From Deltaproteobacteria bacterium (lineage in GTDB: Bacteria; Desulfobacterota_D; UBA1144; Nemesobacterales; CSP1-2), in the NCBI GenBank assembly GCA_016187835.1, contig JACPIY010000107.1:1-63038 (forward strand): a stretch of DNA of 63,038 nt. Direction: 5' to 3'. A program made the translations under genes and the position numbers. The notes under the pieces were generated by a model. It saw only the letters and a program-made list of their open reading frames with translations. It searched no databases and had not been told where the DNA came from. This document shows positions 10,358 through 20,521 of the stretch, one piece after another (the stretch's first letter is position 1; each line of letters begins with the position of its first letter).

Positions 10358-10726
10358 ATGATTATAGGCATAGGAATTGATCTTGTAAATATTCCGAGAA
10401 TTAAGAAACTCATAGAGAAATGGGGAAGCAGATTTAAAGAAAAGGTATTTTCCGATATCGAAATAAAATATTCCGAAGGTCACCAAAGAGACGAACAACA
10501 CTTTGCAGGTAACTTTGCAGTAAAAGAGGCTTTCATCAAGGCTCTCGGAAAGAGAAATATACGGTTCATTGACATCGAGGTTATGAGAAACGAGTATGGA
10601 AAGCCTTACATTAACCTCTATGGTGAAGTAAAAGCAAGGGTGGAAGAGATGGAAATAAAAGGTATCTACACCTCAATTTCACACGATGGGGAATATTCCG
10701 CGGCAGTTGTAATACTAGAAAAATAA
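10358..10726 (+). CDS. acpS: Holo-[acyl-carrier-protein] synthase
   Basis: Transfers 4'-phosphopantetheine from CoA to the acyl carrier protein. 122 aa, the usual size. The N-terminal GIGIDLVNIPRI carries the metal-binding Asp, and FAVKEAFIKALG carries the Glu and Lys of the active site; SISHDGEYSAA closes the fold. It ends the block that starts at ftsH and faces the fur gene on the other strand. Confidence 0.95.
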   Translation: MIIGIGIDLVNIPRIKKLIEKWGSRFKEKVFSDIEIKYSEGHQRDEQHFAGNFAVKEAFIKALGKRNIRFIDIEVMRNEYGKPYINLYGEVKARVEEMEIKGIYTSISHDGEYSAAVVILEK

Positions 10727-10758
10727 ACACAAGGCACTATAGAAGCTTTTACTTATTT

Positions 10759-11238
10759 CTACATATGTGTATGACCTGAGTTGTTTCCTTTACATGATGA
10801 ACAATAACCGTAGAGTTCAAGTTTATGGTTTAAGACCTCAAAGCCATTAAGCCTTGCAACCTGTTGCGAACAGGACTCAATTTGGTTGTTTGCAAACTCG
10901 ATGATTTTTCCACATCCTACACAAATAAGGTGATCGTGATGCTCCCCCTCAAATTTAACTGGTTCGTACCTAGTCCTGCCGTCTCCAAAATTCCTTTCAA
11001 AAGCCAGACCGCATTCTTTGAAGAGTTTTAAAGTTCTGTAAATAGTGGCGTAGCCAATTTTTGGATGGTGTTTTTTTATTTTCTCGTAAAGGTCCTCAAC
11101 CGTTACATGTTGACCCAGATAATTAAAGAATTCATCAAAAATAATATCTCTCTGTTTTGTGGACTTTAGTTGTTTTTTGGAAATGAACTCCTCAAGAGCC
11201 TTTTTTCTTTCTTCTTTCGGTTTTATTTTAGTAATCAA
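10759..11238 (-). CDS. fur: Ferric uptake regulator family protein (Fur)
   Basis: Metal-responsive winged-helix repressor. The DNA-recognition region is IGYATIYRTLKLF; the metal site includes HHDHLIC. Structural zinc cysteines appear as CVGCG and CSSC, and the tail is His-rich (GHTHM). The open frame extends upstream to 11334 with an implausible hydrophobic N-terminus. I prefer the TTG at 11238 (160 aa), since GAGAGG lies 8 bases before it; a GTG at 11247 is the alternative. GDGRTRYEP and the HHDHLIC spacing favour Fur over PerR or Zur, but the metal cannot be decided from sequence. Divergent from hinT. Confidence 0.9.
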   Translation of the reverse strand: MITKIKPKEERKKALEEFISKKQLKSTKQRDIIFDEFFNYLGQHVTVEDLYEKIKKHHPKIGYATIYRTLKLFKECGLAFERNFGDGRTRYEPVKFEGEHHDHLICVGCGKIIEFANNQIESCSQQVARLNGFEVLNHKLELYGYCSSCKGNNSGHTHM

Positions 11239-11315
11239 ATTGAACACCTCTCTTGCGAATTGAATTTCAATATTAAATGTACACCAAAAAATCGGAAATA
11301 TCAACAAATAATACC

Positions 11316-11336
11316 AAATGGGAATTATTACCATTT
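11316..11336. promoter_or_regulatory. Candidate operator in the fur-hinT divergent region
   Basis: A 21-bp palindrome with arms AAATGG and CCATTT around an AT core (GAATTATTA). It lies about 80 bp upstream of the fur start, where a Fur-family autoregulatory box would be expected. The match to known Fur boxes is loose. Confidence 0.35.
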
Positions 11337-11380
11337 ATAAAACTTGCAAGACGTTTTTAGAATAAAGTCAGAGGGACTTA

Positions 11381-11389
11381 TGATATAAT
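11381..11389 (+). promoter_or_regulatory. Extended -10 promoter element upstream of hinT
   Basis: TGATATAAT fits an extended -10 (TGnTATAAT) exactly, 54 bases before the hinT ATG; no good -35 is seen. Confidence 0.45.
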
Positions 11390-11442
11390 AAAAGACAGTT
11401 TCCTACTTTAATTCCTTTGATAACCACTAAGGAGAAAGGGAG

Positions 11443-11787
11443 ATGGAAGGCTGCATGTTTTGTAAAATTTTAAAAAGAGAAATTCCAGCTACTATAGTCT
11501 ATGAGGATGAAATTTCGTTAGCATTTAGAGATATAAGTCCAAAAGCTCCCACACATATTCTTGTAATTCCCAAAAAGCACATACGCACTGTGGTTGAAGT
11601 AAAGGAAGAGGATAATTCCCTTCTCGGACACCTTATATATGTTGCAAACGGGATTGCCAAAAAAGAGGGTATTAGCGAAAAAGGATTCAGGCTTGTTATA
11701 AACTGTGGACTAGAAAGTGGACAGTCGGTCTGGCATATTCACATTCATCTCTTGGGCGGAAGGAAGATGACCTGGCCACCAGGTTAG
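11443..11787 (+). CDS. hinT: HIT family nucleotide hydrolase (HinT-like)
   Basis: Small purine nucleoside phosphoramidase of the histidine triad family. The triad is HIHIH at residues 98-102; the N-terminus CMFCKILKREIPA and the VIPKKHI segment are standard. 114 aa, full length. A strong ribosome site (AAGGAGAAAGGGAG) precedes the ATG. Substrate is not predictable; E. coli HinT acts on AMP-N linked compounds. Confidence 0.93.
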   Translation: MEGCMFCKILKREIPATIVYEDEISLAFRDISPKAPTHILVIPKKHIRTVVEVKEEDNSLLGHLIYVANGIAKKEGISEKGFRLVINCGLESGQSVWHIHIHLLGGRKMTWPPG

Positions 11788-11837
11788 ATAAATAGAAGAG
11801 GCACATTGCAATTCATCTCCGAAAAAAGTTTCATCAA

Positions 11838-13100
11838 ATGAACGATGCAATAATCTATCTCAACTCTCTTGGGCTTCACAAAGTCAAACCGGGTCTTGAG
11901 AGGATCACTAAGATTCTTGGATTTCTTGAAAATCCACAAGATAAAGTACCGTGCCTAATTATCGCTGGAACAAACGGTAAAGGCTCTGTTGCTTCAACTG
12001 TTGCATCAGTACTCGGAGCACAAGGATACAAAACGGGACTATACACCTCCCCTCACCTCACAAGGATTTCTGAGAGAATAAAAATCAATGGAGAGGAAAT
12101 CTCTATTGATGATTTATATAGATTAATACTAGAAATAAAAAAAACATCTTCTCATTTATCCGAAGAACCAAGCTATTTTGAGGTTTTGACCGCGGCAGCG
12201 TTTCTATATTTTTCTGAGCGTAAAGTAGATTTCTCGGTACTTGAGGTAGGGATGGGAGGACGCTGGGATGCAACCAATGTTGTTCTCCCAACAATTTCTG
12301 TTATAACAAACATCTCAAAAGATCATACGGAATTTCTCGGAGAGAGCATTAAGCAAATAGCCCTTGAAAAAGCAGGTGTTGTAAAAAAGGGGGTTCCTGT
12401 TATCACTGCTGCAAAAGAACAAGCCCTAGAAGAAATTGTGAATATAGCCTTACAAAAATCCGCGCCAATAAGTATTATGGGAAAAGATTTTATTGTTAAA
12501 GGAGGAAGCACAGAAGACTTTAGTTACTCGGGAAAAATCTGGAGTTTAGACCATCTTTATTTTAGCCTTTCAGGCTTATATCAGCTCGAAAATGTTTCTC
12601 TTGCCATTGCTGCACTTGAATCCATCTCTCAATTTCATGGAATCAAGATAGACGAGAAACACTTAAGAAAAGGAATTTCTTCTACAAAGTGGGAAGGAAG
12701 ACTGGAGGTTATAAGAAAAAATCCTCCTTTAGTTCTAGACGGTGCACACAACCCCGGTGCTGCAAGTGCACTGAGAAAATCGCTACAAGCAATGTTCCCC
12801 GAAATGCAATTTGTTTTCCTACTGGGAATGCTTTCAGATAAAGATCATGAAAATTATCTTAAAGAGATTGCTCAAGTTGCCAAGAGCATCATAACAACCA
12901 ATGTGCCGTCCGAGAGAGGGATTACGGCGGAAAGATTAGCTGCTATAGCAAAGCGACATGTAGAAAAGATACAGGTTAAAAGCAATCTTAAAGAGGCTTT
13001 CGAAGATTTAAAAAACCTCATAAGTCCCGTATGTGTTAGTGGTTCTCTCTATCTAATAGGGGCTATAAAGAAAATCATAAAAGACGTCAATTCTACTTAG
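11838..13100 (+). CDS. folC: Folylpolyglutamate synthase / dihydrofolate synthase
   Basis: Adds glutamate to dihydropteroate or folate. A Mur-ligase fold: P-loop GTNGKGS (44-50), then TSPHLTRISERI, the VLEVGMGGRWDATN segment, and the C-terminal LDGAHNPGA motif. 420 aa, normal. It complements folP at 5435. Whether it has both DHFS and FPGS activity is not readable from the sequence. Lies 50 bp downstream of hinT in the same direction. Confidence 0.93.
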   Translation: MNDAIIYLNSLGLHKVKPGLERITKILGFLENPQDKVPCLIIAGTNGKGSVASTVASVLGAQGYKTGLYTSPHLTRISERIKINGEEISIDDLYRLILEIKKTSSHLSEEPSYFEVLTAAAFLYFSERKVDFSVLEVGMGGRWDATNVVLPTISVITNISKDHTEFLGESIKQIALEKAGVVKKGVPVITAAKEQALEEIVNIALQKSAPISIMGKDFIVKGGSTEDFSYSGKIWSLDHLYFSLSGLYQLENVSLAIAALESISQFHGIKIDEKHLRKGISSTKWEGRLEVIRKNPPLVLDGAHNPGAASALRKSLQAMFPEMQFVFLLGMLSDKDHENYLKEIAQVAKSIITTNVPSERGITAERLAAIAKRHVEKIQVKSNLKEAFEDLKNLISPVCVSGSLYLIGAIKKIIKDVNST

Positions 13101-13130
13101 GGACCAAATCTTTGTGGACCAGCATGATCT

Positions 13131-14201
13131 ATGCTACTATTTTTGCCAGTTAGGAGGAACAACCGAATAAAAAAGCTGGGAATAGTCCTCGATAAACTCT
13201 ACATTGACCACGATAACGGTTTGGGACACCCTGAATCCAAGGAAAGACTGCTTGCCATTATTGATATGCTGAAGGCGACAAAACTTCTTGAAGAAGTAAT
13301 TCGAATAGAGCCACGGGACGCTACTAAAGATGAGGTTTCCCTTGTCCATGATCCAAAGTACTGTGATCTAATTGCATCAACTAGGGGAAGACCCCGGGTG
13401 TTTTTAGACCCCGACACCTCCACATGTCCGGTATCTTTTAACGCAGCAATTAGAGCCGCAGGAGGGATGCTTTCCTCCATTGAAAGCGTCCTGAAAGGTG
13501 AAGTTGATATAGCCTTTCCCCTCGTTCGCCCTCCAGGACATCATGCTGAGAGCAATCGGGCCATGGGATTTTGTCTCTTCAACAACGTTGCAATAGGTGC
13601 GGCTTATCTCGTAAAGGTCAAGGGGTTTCAAAGGGTGCTTGTTGTGGATTGGGACCTCCATCACGGCAACGGAACCCAAAATATGTTTTACAACTCTTCG
13701 GAGGTCTTATACTTCTCCACACATCAATATCCATATTATCCGGGAACGGGAGGAATTAACGAAGTTGGCAAAGAAAACGGTGCCGGATACACAGTTAACG
13801 TACCGCTTCACGCAGGTATGGGAGACAAAGAATACCTAAAAATATTTACAGAAATCCTTGAACCAGTAATAGATCAGTATAAACCTGAGTTTATTCTGGT
13901 TTCCGCAGGATTTGACACATATTTTGAAGACCCCCTTGGAGATATGAAAGTTACCCCGCACGGTTTTGCGCAAATGACAAGATTTCTGAAAAAAGGGGCA
14001 GAAAAGCACTGTGGTGGAAAGATAGTTTTTATTCTCGAAGGAGGTTATAACCTTGACGGACTTTGGCTCTCTACTAAAGAGGTGTTTGAGGAAATATTAG
14101 AGAAAAGGAGTACGGAGTACGGAGATTTGAAGGAGAAAACAAACGCGGGTCAAATCATTGAAAATGTGAAAAAAGTGCAGTCACAATTTTGGAAATTCTA
14201 G
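13131..14201 (+). CDS. Histone deacetylase family protein (AcuC/HdaH-like amidohydrolase)
   Basis: Zinc-dependent deacylase fold related to eukaryotic histone deacetylases; bacterial members act on acetyl-lysine or acetylpolyamines. Seen: the PPGHHAE pair (His137, His138), the zinc ligands Asp175 and His177 in DWDLHHGNGT, and Asp262 in SAGFDTY, so the active site is complete. 356 aa. Start is uncertain: the ATG at 13131 lacks a ribosome site, and AGGAGG lies inside the ORF at 13152-13157 without a standard start after it. Stop overlaps the convergent DnaC-like gene by 4 bases. Confidence 0.9.
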   Translation: MLLFLPVRRNNRIKKLGIVLDKLYIDHDNGLGHPESKERLLAIIDMLKATKLLEEVIRIEPRDATKDEVSLVHDPKYCDLIASTRGRPRVFLDPDTSTCPVSFNAAIRAAGGMLSSIESVLKGEVDIAFPLVRPPGHHAESNRAMGFCLFNNVAIGAAYLVKVKGFQRVLVVDWDLHHGNGTQNMFYNSSEVLYFSTHQYPYYPGTGGINEVGKENGAGYTVNVPLHAGMGDKEYLKIFTEILEPVIDQYKPEFILVSAGFDTYFEDPLGDMKVTPHGFAQMTRFLKKGAEKHCGGKIVFILEGGYNLDGLWLSTKEVFEEILEKRSTEYGDLKEKTNAGQIIENVKKVQSQFWKF

Positions 14202-15010
14202 ACCTTTTTTCTCAATTTTCTGTGGTCTTTGCCTTCGAGATATATAAATTCACACATCTCATATAGTCTTGATGCGATTCTCTCTCCAACTCTCTCTTCA
14301 AGTATCTCATGATTTTCACCACCCTGTTTTGTCAAGTGGTCTTTAGAAACATAATTCGTAGTAATGAGAGTAATCTTTTCCGCATTGTATCTTTTTGAGA
14401 TTAGTTGATCGAGTATATTCAGCTCCCAATCACTGCTCTTTGCTTTTCCCAATTCGTCTATAACTAGAACCTCGGTTTCTATAAGCGGAAGTAGGACCTC
14501 GTTCTCTGGATTACCCTGGGAATAAGCTTCTTTCAGTTCGGAAAGCAGGTAGAAAAAATCCTTGAAGAGGCATTTTATCCCTCGCTCTAAAGTAATCTCA
14601 GATATAGCGCCTATTGCAAGGTGGGTTTTTCCAAGACCGGCTTTACCCATAAGGAGAAAACCCCTCTTTTCAGGATAGAGCTGTACAAAATCCTTTGCAT
14701 ATCGAAGCGCGTATTTGTGTGTTTCGTGTTTTGGTTGGAACGTGTCCACCTGAAGTACATGCCAATACTTAGCGGGAATCCCCGCCAGGTTATAGAGTTT
14801 AATATTCCTTCGTACAACTCCACATACCCTACACATAGCAACATGGGTATAGCCATTCTGGTTTTTTGAGATAGTTGAGCCTGTTCCATTACACTCTCGA
14901 CACTTTAGGACGCATTCACAAGCCTTTGCCATTGCAAAGTTACCTTTTTTCTCAATTATGTATCCATTCTGATAGCATCTTTCGCATCCTATGGATATTT
15001 GCTTAACCAT
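14198..15010 (-). CDS. DnaC/IstB-like AAA+ ATPase with N-terminal zinc-finger cysteines
   Basis: Probably a helicase loader. Residues 1-65 hold eight cysteines in CxxC/CxC pairs (9/12, 31/33, 37/40, 60/63), likely binding two zinc ions. The ATPase core follows with Walker A GKAGLGKT (122-129), Walker B VLVIDEL (181-187) and sensor TTNY. 270 aa. A 5-bp gap separates it from the 219-aa gene upstream, so the two are probably co-transcribed. No IS21 transposase is nearby, which favours a replication loader over IstB. Confidence 0.85.
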   Translation of the reverse strand: MVKQISIGCERCYQNGYIIEKKGNFAMAKACECVLKCRECNGTGSTISKNQNGYTHVAMCRVCGVVRRNIKLYNLAGIPAKYWHVLQVDTFQPKHETHKYALRYAKDFVQLYPEKRGFLLMGKAGLGKTHLAIGAISEITLERGIKCLFKDFFYLLSELKEAYSQGNPENEVLLPLIETEVLVIDELGKAKSSDWELNILDQLISKRYNAEKITLITTNYVSKDHLTKQGGENHEILEERVGERIASRLYEMCEFIYLEGKDHRKLRKKV

Positions 15011-15015
15011 TTCTT

Positions 15016-15675
15016 TTAGCCATCCGAAACTATGTTTTTTAATCCGTATTTTTTCCTCAGTATTTCATTCCGAAATGACATTACACTTTCACGACGTGCT
15101 CTCTCGGTCATAAAACGAGAGCTTCTATTGCCTCTATTTTCTGCTTCAGGCATTATTTTGTCCCTTTCTGTTTGTGAAAGGCTCTGAAAAAAATTCTCAA
15201 AAAAATCCTCTTCAATTTGCTCTATAGTTTTAAATGTGTCTTCATCATCCCTGTTGATTAAGGCTAAAATCCGTTTTCTAGCGTGTATATAATTTCCCCT
15301 AACATTATCTCTCTTCTCAGATTTAATTATTTCATTGAGCCTTTCCACGATTCTTTGAATGACAACTTTATCCGAATCTAATTCTCCGCTAGACTCCCCT
15401 CTTGCGATAGCCTGATAACCTCCTATCACTTCTTCAACAAAAGAAACAACTTGGCAAAGACTTGGTAAAAACCTATCATTACTTTTTTTATTGAGGCTCT
15501 GATCAAAGGCTTTACTTATACCTTTAAAAATAACCTCCTTAGGGATTTTTTTCTTTTTCCAACTTAGAATGAGATCATAGTCCTTTGAGGAAAGCATAAT
15601 ACCCTTTCCTGATAGTGAAAGAAAATACTCCTCTATCTCTTTTACGTAAGAGCTTTTATAGATCATATAACCCAT
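15016..15675 (-). CDS. Hypothetical protein upstream of the DnaC-like gene, 219 aa
   Basis: I do not recognise a named family. The N-terminal third (IEEYFLSLSGKG to DYDLILSWKKKKIPKEVI) looks like a compact helical domain; the rest is highly charged, with predicted helices and a basic end (RARRESVMSFRNEILRKKYG). Tight linkage to the DnaC-like ATPase suggests a role with it, for instance as a DnaD- or primosome-like partner, but this is inference from position only. Two nearby ATGs (15675 and 15666) could serve as start. Confidence 0.7.
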   Translation of the reverse strand: MGYMIYKSSYVKEIEEYFLSLSGKGIMLSSKDYDLILSWKKKKIPKEVIFKGISKAFDQSLNKKSNDRFLPSLCQVVSFVEEVIGGYQAIARGESSGELDSDKVVIQRIVERLNEIIKSEKRDNVRGNYIHARKRILALINRDDEDTFKTIEQIEEDFFENFFQSLSQTERDKIMPEAENRGNRSSRFMTERARRESVMSFRNEILRKKYGLKNIVSDG

Positions 15676-15747
15676 CCCTACCCTTTAATAACAGATATAT
15701 GCCTGAGAAACAACCTTCTTGAATTCTTGGTTCAAGGAGTATTCAAT

Positions 15748-16437
15748 TTACAGATGTTTCCCGCCTGCAATCTCTACCATATCTCTCATTTCTTGGATAG
15801 TTTCAGCATAACTCTTTGTTTTAAAAATACCGGAGCCTGAAACAAAAACATCCGCGCCGGCCTCAGCGACGTCTCTTATATTGTCGAGATTAATTCCGCC
15901 GTCAACCTCGATAAGCGGCTTATTATTATCCGATTTATCAATTATATTTCTTAACCGCCTTATTTTGGGAATCATCGTCTTGATGAATTTCTGTCCAGAA
16001 AACCCCGGCTCTACCGTCATTATAAGGATTAAATCCACATACGTTAATATCTCCTCTACGCTTGAAAGCGGAGTAGCCGGATTGAGTGCAACCCCGGCCA
16101 TTACTCCATGAGATTTAATTTTTGCTAAAGTAGAATAGAGAAGCTTAGAAGTTTCTATCTGAACGGTTACGAGTTTAACAAATGGCTGTCCAGATTCGAT
16201 GAAAATCTCTGCAAACTCGTCAGGGTTGTCAATCATGAGGTGAATATCCATAGGGGGTGGACCTATGCTTTTAATCGCTTCCACTACAGGAATACCGATG
16301 CTTATATTTGGGACAAAATGCCCATCCATTACGTCTACGTGTATCCAGTCAGCCCCTGCCTCTTGAACGGCATTTATCTCGTCACCCAATTTTGCAAAAT
16401 CCGCGGAAAGTATCGAGGGAACTATAAGTTTTTTCAT
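15748..16437 (-). CDS. rpe: Ribulose-phosphate 3-epimerase
   Basis: Interconverts ribulose-5-phosphate and xylulose-5-phosphate. TIM barrel of 229 aa with PSILSADFAKLGDEI, VDVMDGHFVPN (metal-site His and Asp), DIHLMID, MTVEPGFSGQKF and EVDGGI. Lies 8 bp after rsmB in the same direction, so probably one operon. Confidence 0.96.
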   Translation of the reverse strand: MKKLIVPSILSADFAKLGDEINAVQEAGADWIHVDVMDGHFVPNISIGIPVVEAIKSIGPPPMDIHLMIDNPDEFAEIFIESGQPFVKLVTVQIETSKLLYSTLAKIKSHGVMAGVALNPATPLSSVEEILTYVDLILIMTVEPGFSGQKFIKTMIPKIRRLRNIIDKSDNNKPLIEVDGGINLDNIRDVAEAGADVFVSGSGIFKTKSYAETIQEMRDMVEIAGGKHL

Positions 16438-16445
16438 ATCTCGGC

Positions 16446-17804
16446 TCAGTTCATTCTTTTAAATCTTACCGCAAAAAATCCATCCATATTGTATAGTACC
16501 GGATCGGATATGAAAAAACCGCTCCCTTTAAAAAAAGTAGAATCTAAAGGCAAAATTGATTCTATCCCTGTATCAATTTCAAGTTCCGAATTTTCTTGTA
16601 AAAATCTTTCACACAACCTCTCATTTTCCTCAGGCATCAAAGTGCATACAGCATAAACTATTACCCCCCCCGGTTTGAGCATTTTTGAGACTTGGGATAA
16701 GATTTTAAACTGAATCTCCGAGAGTTCAAGTATATCTCTTTCGGTCTTTCTCCATTTAGCATCCGGGTTTCTCTTTAGCGTACCCAGACCTGAGCATGGA
16801 GCGTCAACCAAGACCTTATCAAAACTCAGCTCAAATTCCTTTGTTCCATCTCCGCTAGATGCGTCAGCAAGAACGGTTTTGATTATTCCTATTCCCAGTC
16901 TCTTTGCCTGGAGTTTAACAAGCCTAAGCCTTGATTTATTAATATCCAAGGCAACTACCTCCCCTTTATTCTGCATAAGCTCGGCTATATGAGTAGTTTT
17001 TCCGCCAGGGGCGCTACAGGCATCGAGAATTCTATCTCCAGGTTTTGGGTACAGGAGATAAGAAACAAGTTGAGCCGCTTCGTCTTGCACTGTGAAGAGT
17101 CCAAGGTCAAACTCAGGAATTGACGCAGGATCAAATTTGCTTAAAATGGTTATTCCATCCAGCGAATACTTAGTCGGTATTAGCTCAATGCCTCTATTTT
17201 GAAGCCTCTTTATTAATTCGTTCTTGGTTGTTTTTAGAGAGTTTACCCTTATTGTAAATGGAGGCACCTGATTAAGTGATTGACAAAGCTTTTCAGTGTA
17301 AGCAAATCCGAATAGTTCTATCCATCTCTCGACGAGCCATTTGGGAAAAGAATCTTTTACCGATATGTAGGTAATTAGATCATGTTCTTTTTCAGGGTAG
17401 CTTATGTTTTCTTTCTCTCTTACAATTTCTCTTAAAACGGCGTTTACAAAGTTTCCAACCTTTTCCCCGTAAACGTTTTTCGCAATATTAACTGTCTCGT
17501 TGATTGCGGCATAATCTGGGACACCATCTAAAAACAGGAGTTGATAAACTCCGAGTCTGAGAATATTCAGAATTTCTTTTTTCTTAACCTTGCTTGCAAA
17601 AAGACCTATAACATAGTCCAATTTTCCTAGCCATCTTACCACTCCATAGACCAACTCCGTTAGTAACGCGGCGTCTTGTTTAGAAAAATGCGGATTTTCT
17701 TTAAATGCGCCCTCAAGCGCCAAGTCAGGATAAGCTTCTTCCAGTATCACTCTATTTAGGGTTCTAAAAGCCAGTACTCTTGCAGATAGATTTTTTGTTT
17801 TCAT
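16446..17804 (-). CDS. rsmB: 16S rRNA (cytosine-967-C5) methyltransferase RsmB
   Basis: SAM-dependent rRNA methyltransferase. Residues 1-145 form a NusB-like RNA-binding domain; the Rossmann domain has DACSAPGGKT (SAM site, from 261), DAPCSGLGT (Cys337) and the catalytic Cys387 in VYAVCTLMPEENE. 452 aa, usual length. Divergent from metK. The two cysteines identify a genuine m5C enzyme. Confidence 0.95.
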   Translation of the reverse strand: MKTKNLSARVLAFRTLNRVILEEAYPDLALEGAFKENPHFSKQDAALLTELVYGVVRWLGKLDYVIGLFASKVKKKEILNILRLGVYQLLFLDGVPDYAAINETVNIAKNVYGEKVGNFVNAVLREIVREKENISYPEKEHDLITYISVKDSFPKWLVERWIELFGFAYTEKLCQSLNQVPPFTIRVNSLKTTKNELIKRLQNRGIELIPTKYSLDGITILSKFDPASIPEFDLGLFTVQDEAAQLVSYLLYPKPGDRILDACSAPGGKTTHIAELMQNKGEVVALDINKSRLRLVKLQAKRLGIGIIKTVLADASSGDGTKEFELSFDKVLVDAPCSGLGTLKRNPDAKWRKTERDILELSEIQFKILSQVSKMLKPGGVIVYAVCTLMPEENERLCERFLQENSELEIDTGIESILPLDSTFFKGSGFFISDPVLYNMDGFFAVRFKRMN

Positions 17805-17867
17805 TTGATAAACGTATTATTCTAAAATAAAATTGGATTGTATATAAAAGCTAATTGTTTTTCTTCC

Positions 17868-17895
17868 TTGACATATCGGGTTAAAAGTATATATT
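17868..17895 (+). promoter_or_regulatory. Sigma-70 promoter for metK
   Basis: Perfect TTGACA (17868-17873) and TATATT (17890-17895) spaced by 16 bases, 37 bases before the metK ATG. No SAM riboswitch structure is apparent in the short leader. Confidence 0.55.
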
Positions 17896-17932
17896 TTTTT
17901 CGCTTTTAATAGTAGTTACGGAGGCATATTGT

Positions 17933-19093
17933 ATGGCTCAAAACAGTTTTATTTTTACTTCCGAATCGGTCACGGAGGGTCATCCTGATAAAATGGCAGA
18001 TCAAATCTCTGATGCAGTTCTTGATGCTGTTATTGCACAGGACCCGGCTGGCAGAGTTGCCTGCGAAACTCTCCTTACAACAGGACTTGTTGTAGTCGCA
18101 GGTGAATTTACTACAACCGCTAACTTTAGCATTGCTACAATTGTTAGAAACACCGTAAGAAATATAGGATATACGGATAGCTCAATGGGATTTGATGCCG
18201 ATAACTGTGGTGTCATGGTAGCAATTGGAAGACAATCTCCTGATATTGCCCTTGGGGTTGACGCTACAAAAGAAAAAGAGCAAGGAGCCGGAGACCAGGG
18301 ACTAATGTTTGGCTATGCTACAGATGAAACACCCGAGCTTATGCCTACACCCATTATGTATGCGAATAAGCTTGCAAAGCGGCTCTCTGATGTAAGAAGA
18401 AACGGAACGCTTCCATTTCTTAGACCCGATGGAAAAACACAGGTGACGGTGAAGTATGAAAACCAGATGCCCGTAGGTGTTGATACTGTTGTTGTTTCTA
18501 CTCAACACTCTCCTGATGTCAGTAACTCTACGATTTACGAGGCAGTACTAGAAGAGGTAATAAAACCGGTAATATCGGAGGAGCTTCTTTCCTCAAGGAC
18601 TAAGCTTTATATCAATCCTACAGGAAGATTTGTAATCGGCGGTCCAAAGGGGGATACAGGTCTTACCGGACGAAAAATTATAATAGACACATACGGTGGA
18701 TGGTCGAGACACGGTGGCGGAGCATTTTCCGGAAAGGATCCGTCCAAAGTAGATAGAAGTGCCAGTTATATGGCGCGCTATATTGCTAAAAACGTGGTTG
18801 CCGCCGGACTTGCGAGAAAATGTGAGGTACAAATTGCCTATGCCATCGGAGTTGCAGAACCGGTGTCCGTGATGGTTGATACCTTTGGTTCGGGTGTGGT
18901 TTCTGAGGATAGGATTTCGAAGGGTATAAGAGAGGTGTTTGATTTAAAACCCGCTGGAATTGTAAGAACTCTGGATCTTCTGAGACCAATATACCAGAAA
19001 ACTGCGGTATTTGGTCATTTTGGAAGGGAGGATAAAGATCTTACCTGGGAAAGAACAGATAAAGTTGAACTGCTAAGAAAAGCTGTCAAGTAA
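17933..19093 (+). CDS. metK: S-adenosylmethionine synthetase
   Basis: Makes SAM from methionine and ATP. Signature elements: [29 protein letters not shown] and [16 protein letters not shown]. 386 aa, standard. Ribosome site GGAGG precedes the ATG. With ahcY 65 bp downstream and metH at 49-52.6 kb the window codes for the whole activated-methyl cycle. Confidence 0.97.
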   Translation: MAQNSFIFTSESVTEGHPDKMADQISDAVLDAVIAQDPAGRVACETLLTTGLVVVAGEFTTTANFSIATIVRNTVRNIGYTDSSMGFDADNCGVMVAIGRQSPDIALGVDATKEKEQGAGDQGLMFGYATDETPELMPTPIMYANKLAKRLSDVRRNGTLPFLRPDGKTQVTVKYENQMPVGVDTVVVSTQHSPDVSNSTIYEAVLEEVIKPVISEELLSSRTKLYINPTGRFVIGGPKGDTGLTGRKIIIDTYGGWSRHGGGAFSGKDPSKVDRSASYMARYIAKNVVAAGLARKCEVQIAYAIGVAEPVSVMVDTFGSGVVSEDRISKGIREVFDLKPAGIVRTLDLLRPIYQKTAVFGHFGREDKDLTWERTDKVELLRKAVK

Positions 19094-19158
19094 CTGAAAT
19101 TCTTATTCATTTACTCCTTAAAATTAAACCTCATTTATTATTCAAATGGAGGGTATAG

Positions 19159-20415
<1,257 letters not shown>

Positions 20416-20521
20416 TTTTTTGAGTTTTACATTTCGGTTGTTAAATTTGTCCGTTGTAAGTTGTCCTCAGAGTGTTGAAAAAAACAACTAGGACAAGTAC
20501 ATAAGGACTGATATCAAAATT

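Noticed and set aside
14198..15010. IS21 IstB
   Set aside because: No IstA gene or terminal repeats nearby and the N-terminal cysteine domain is unlike IstB.
17805..17932. SAM riboswitch before metK
   Set aside because: The leader after the promoter is about 30 bases, too short, and no paired helices are seen.
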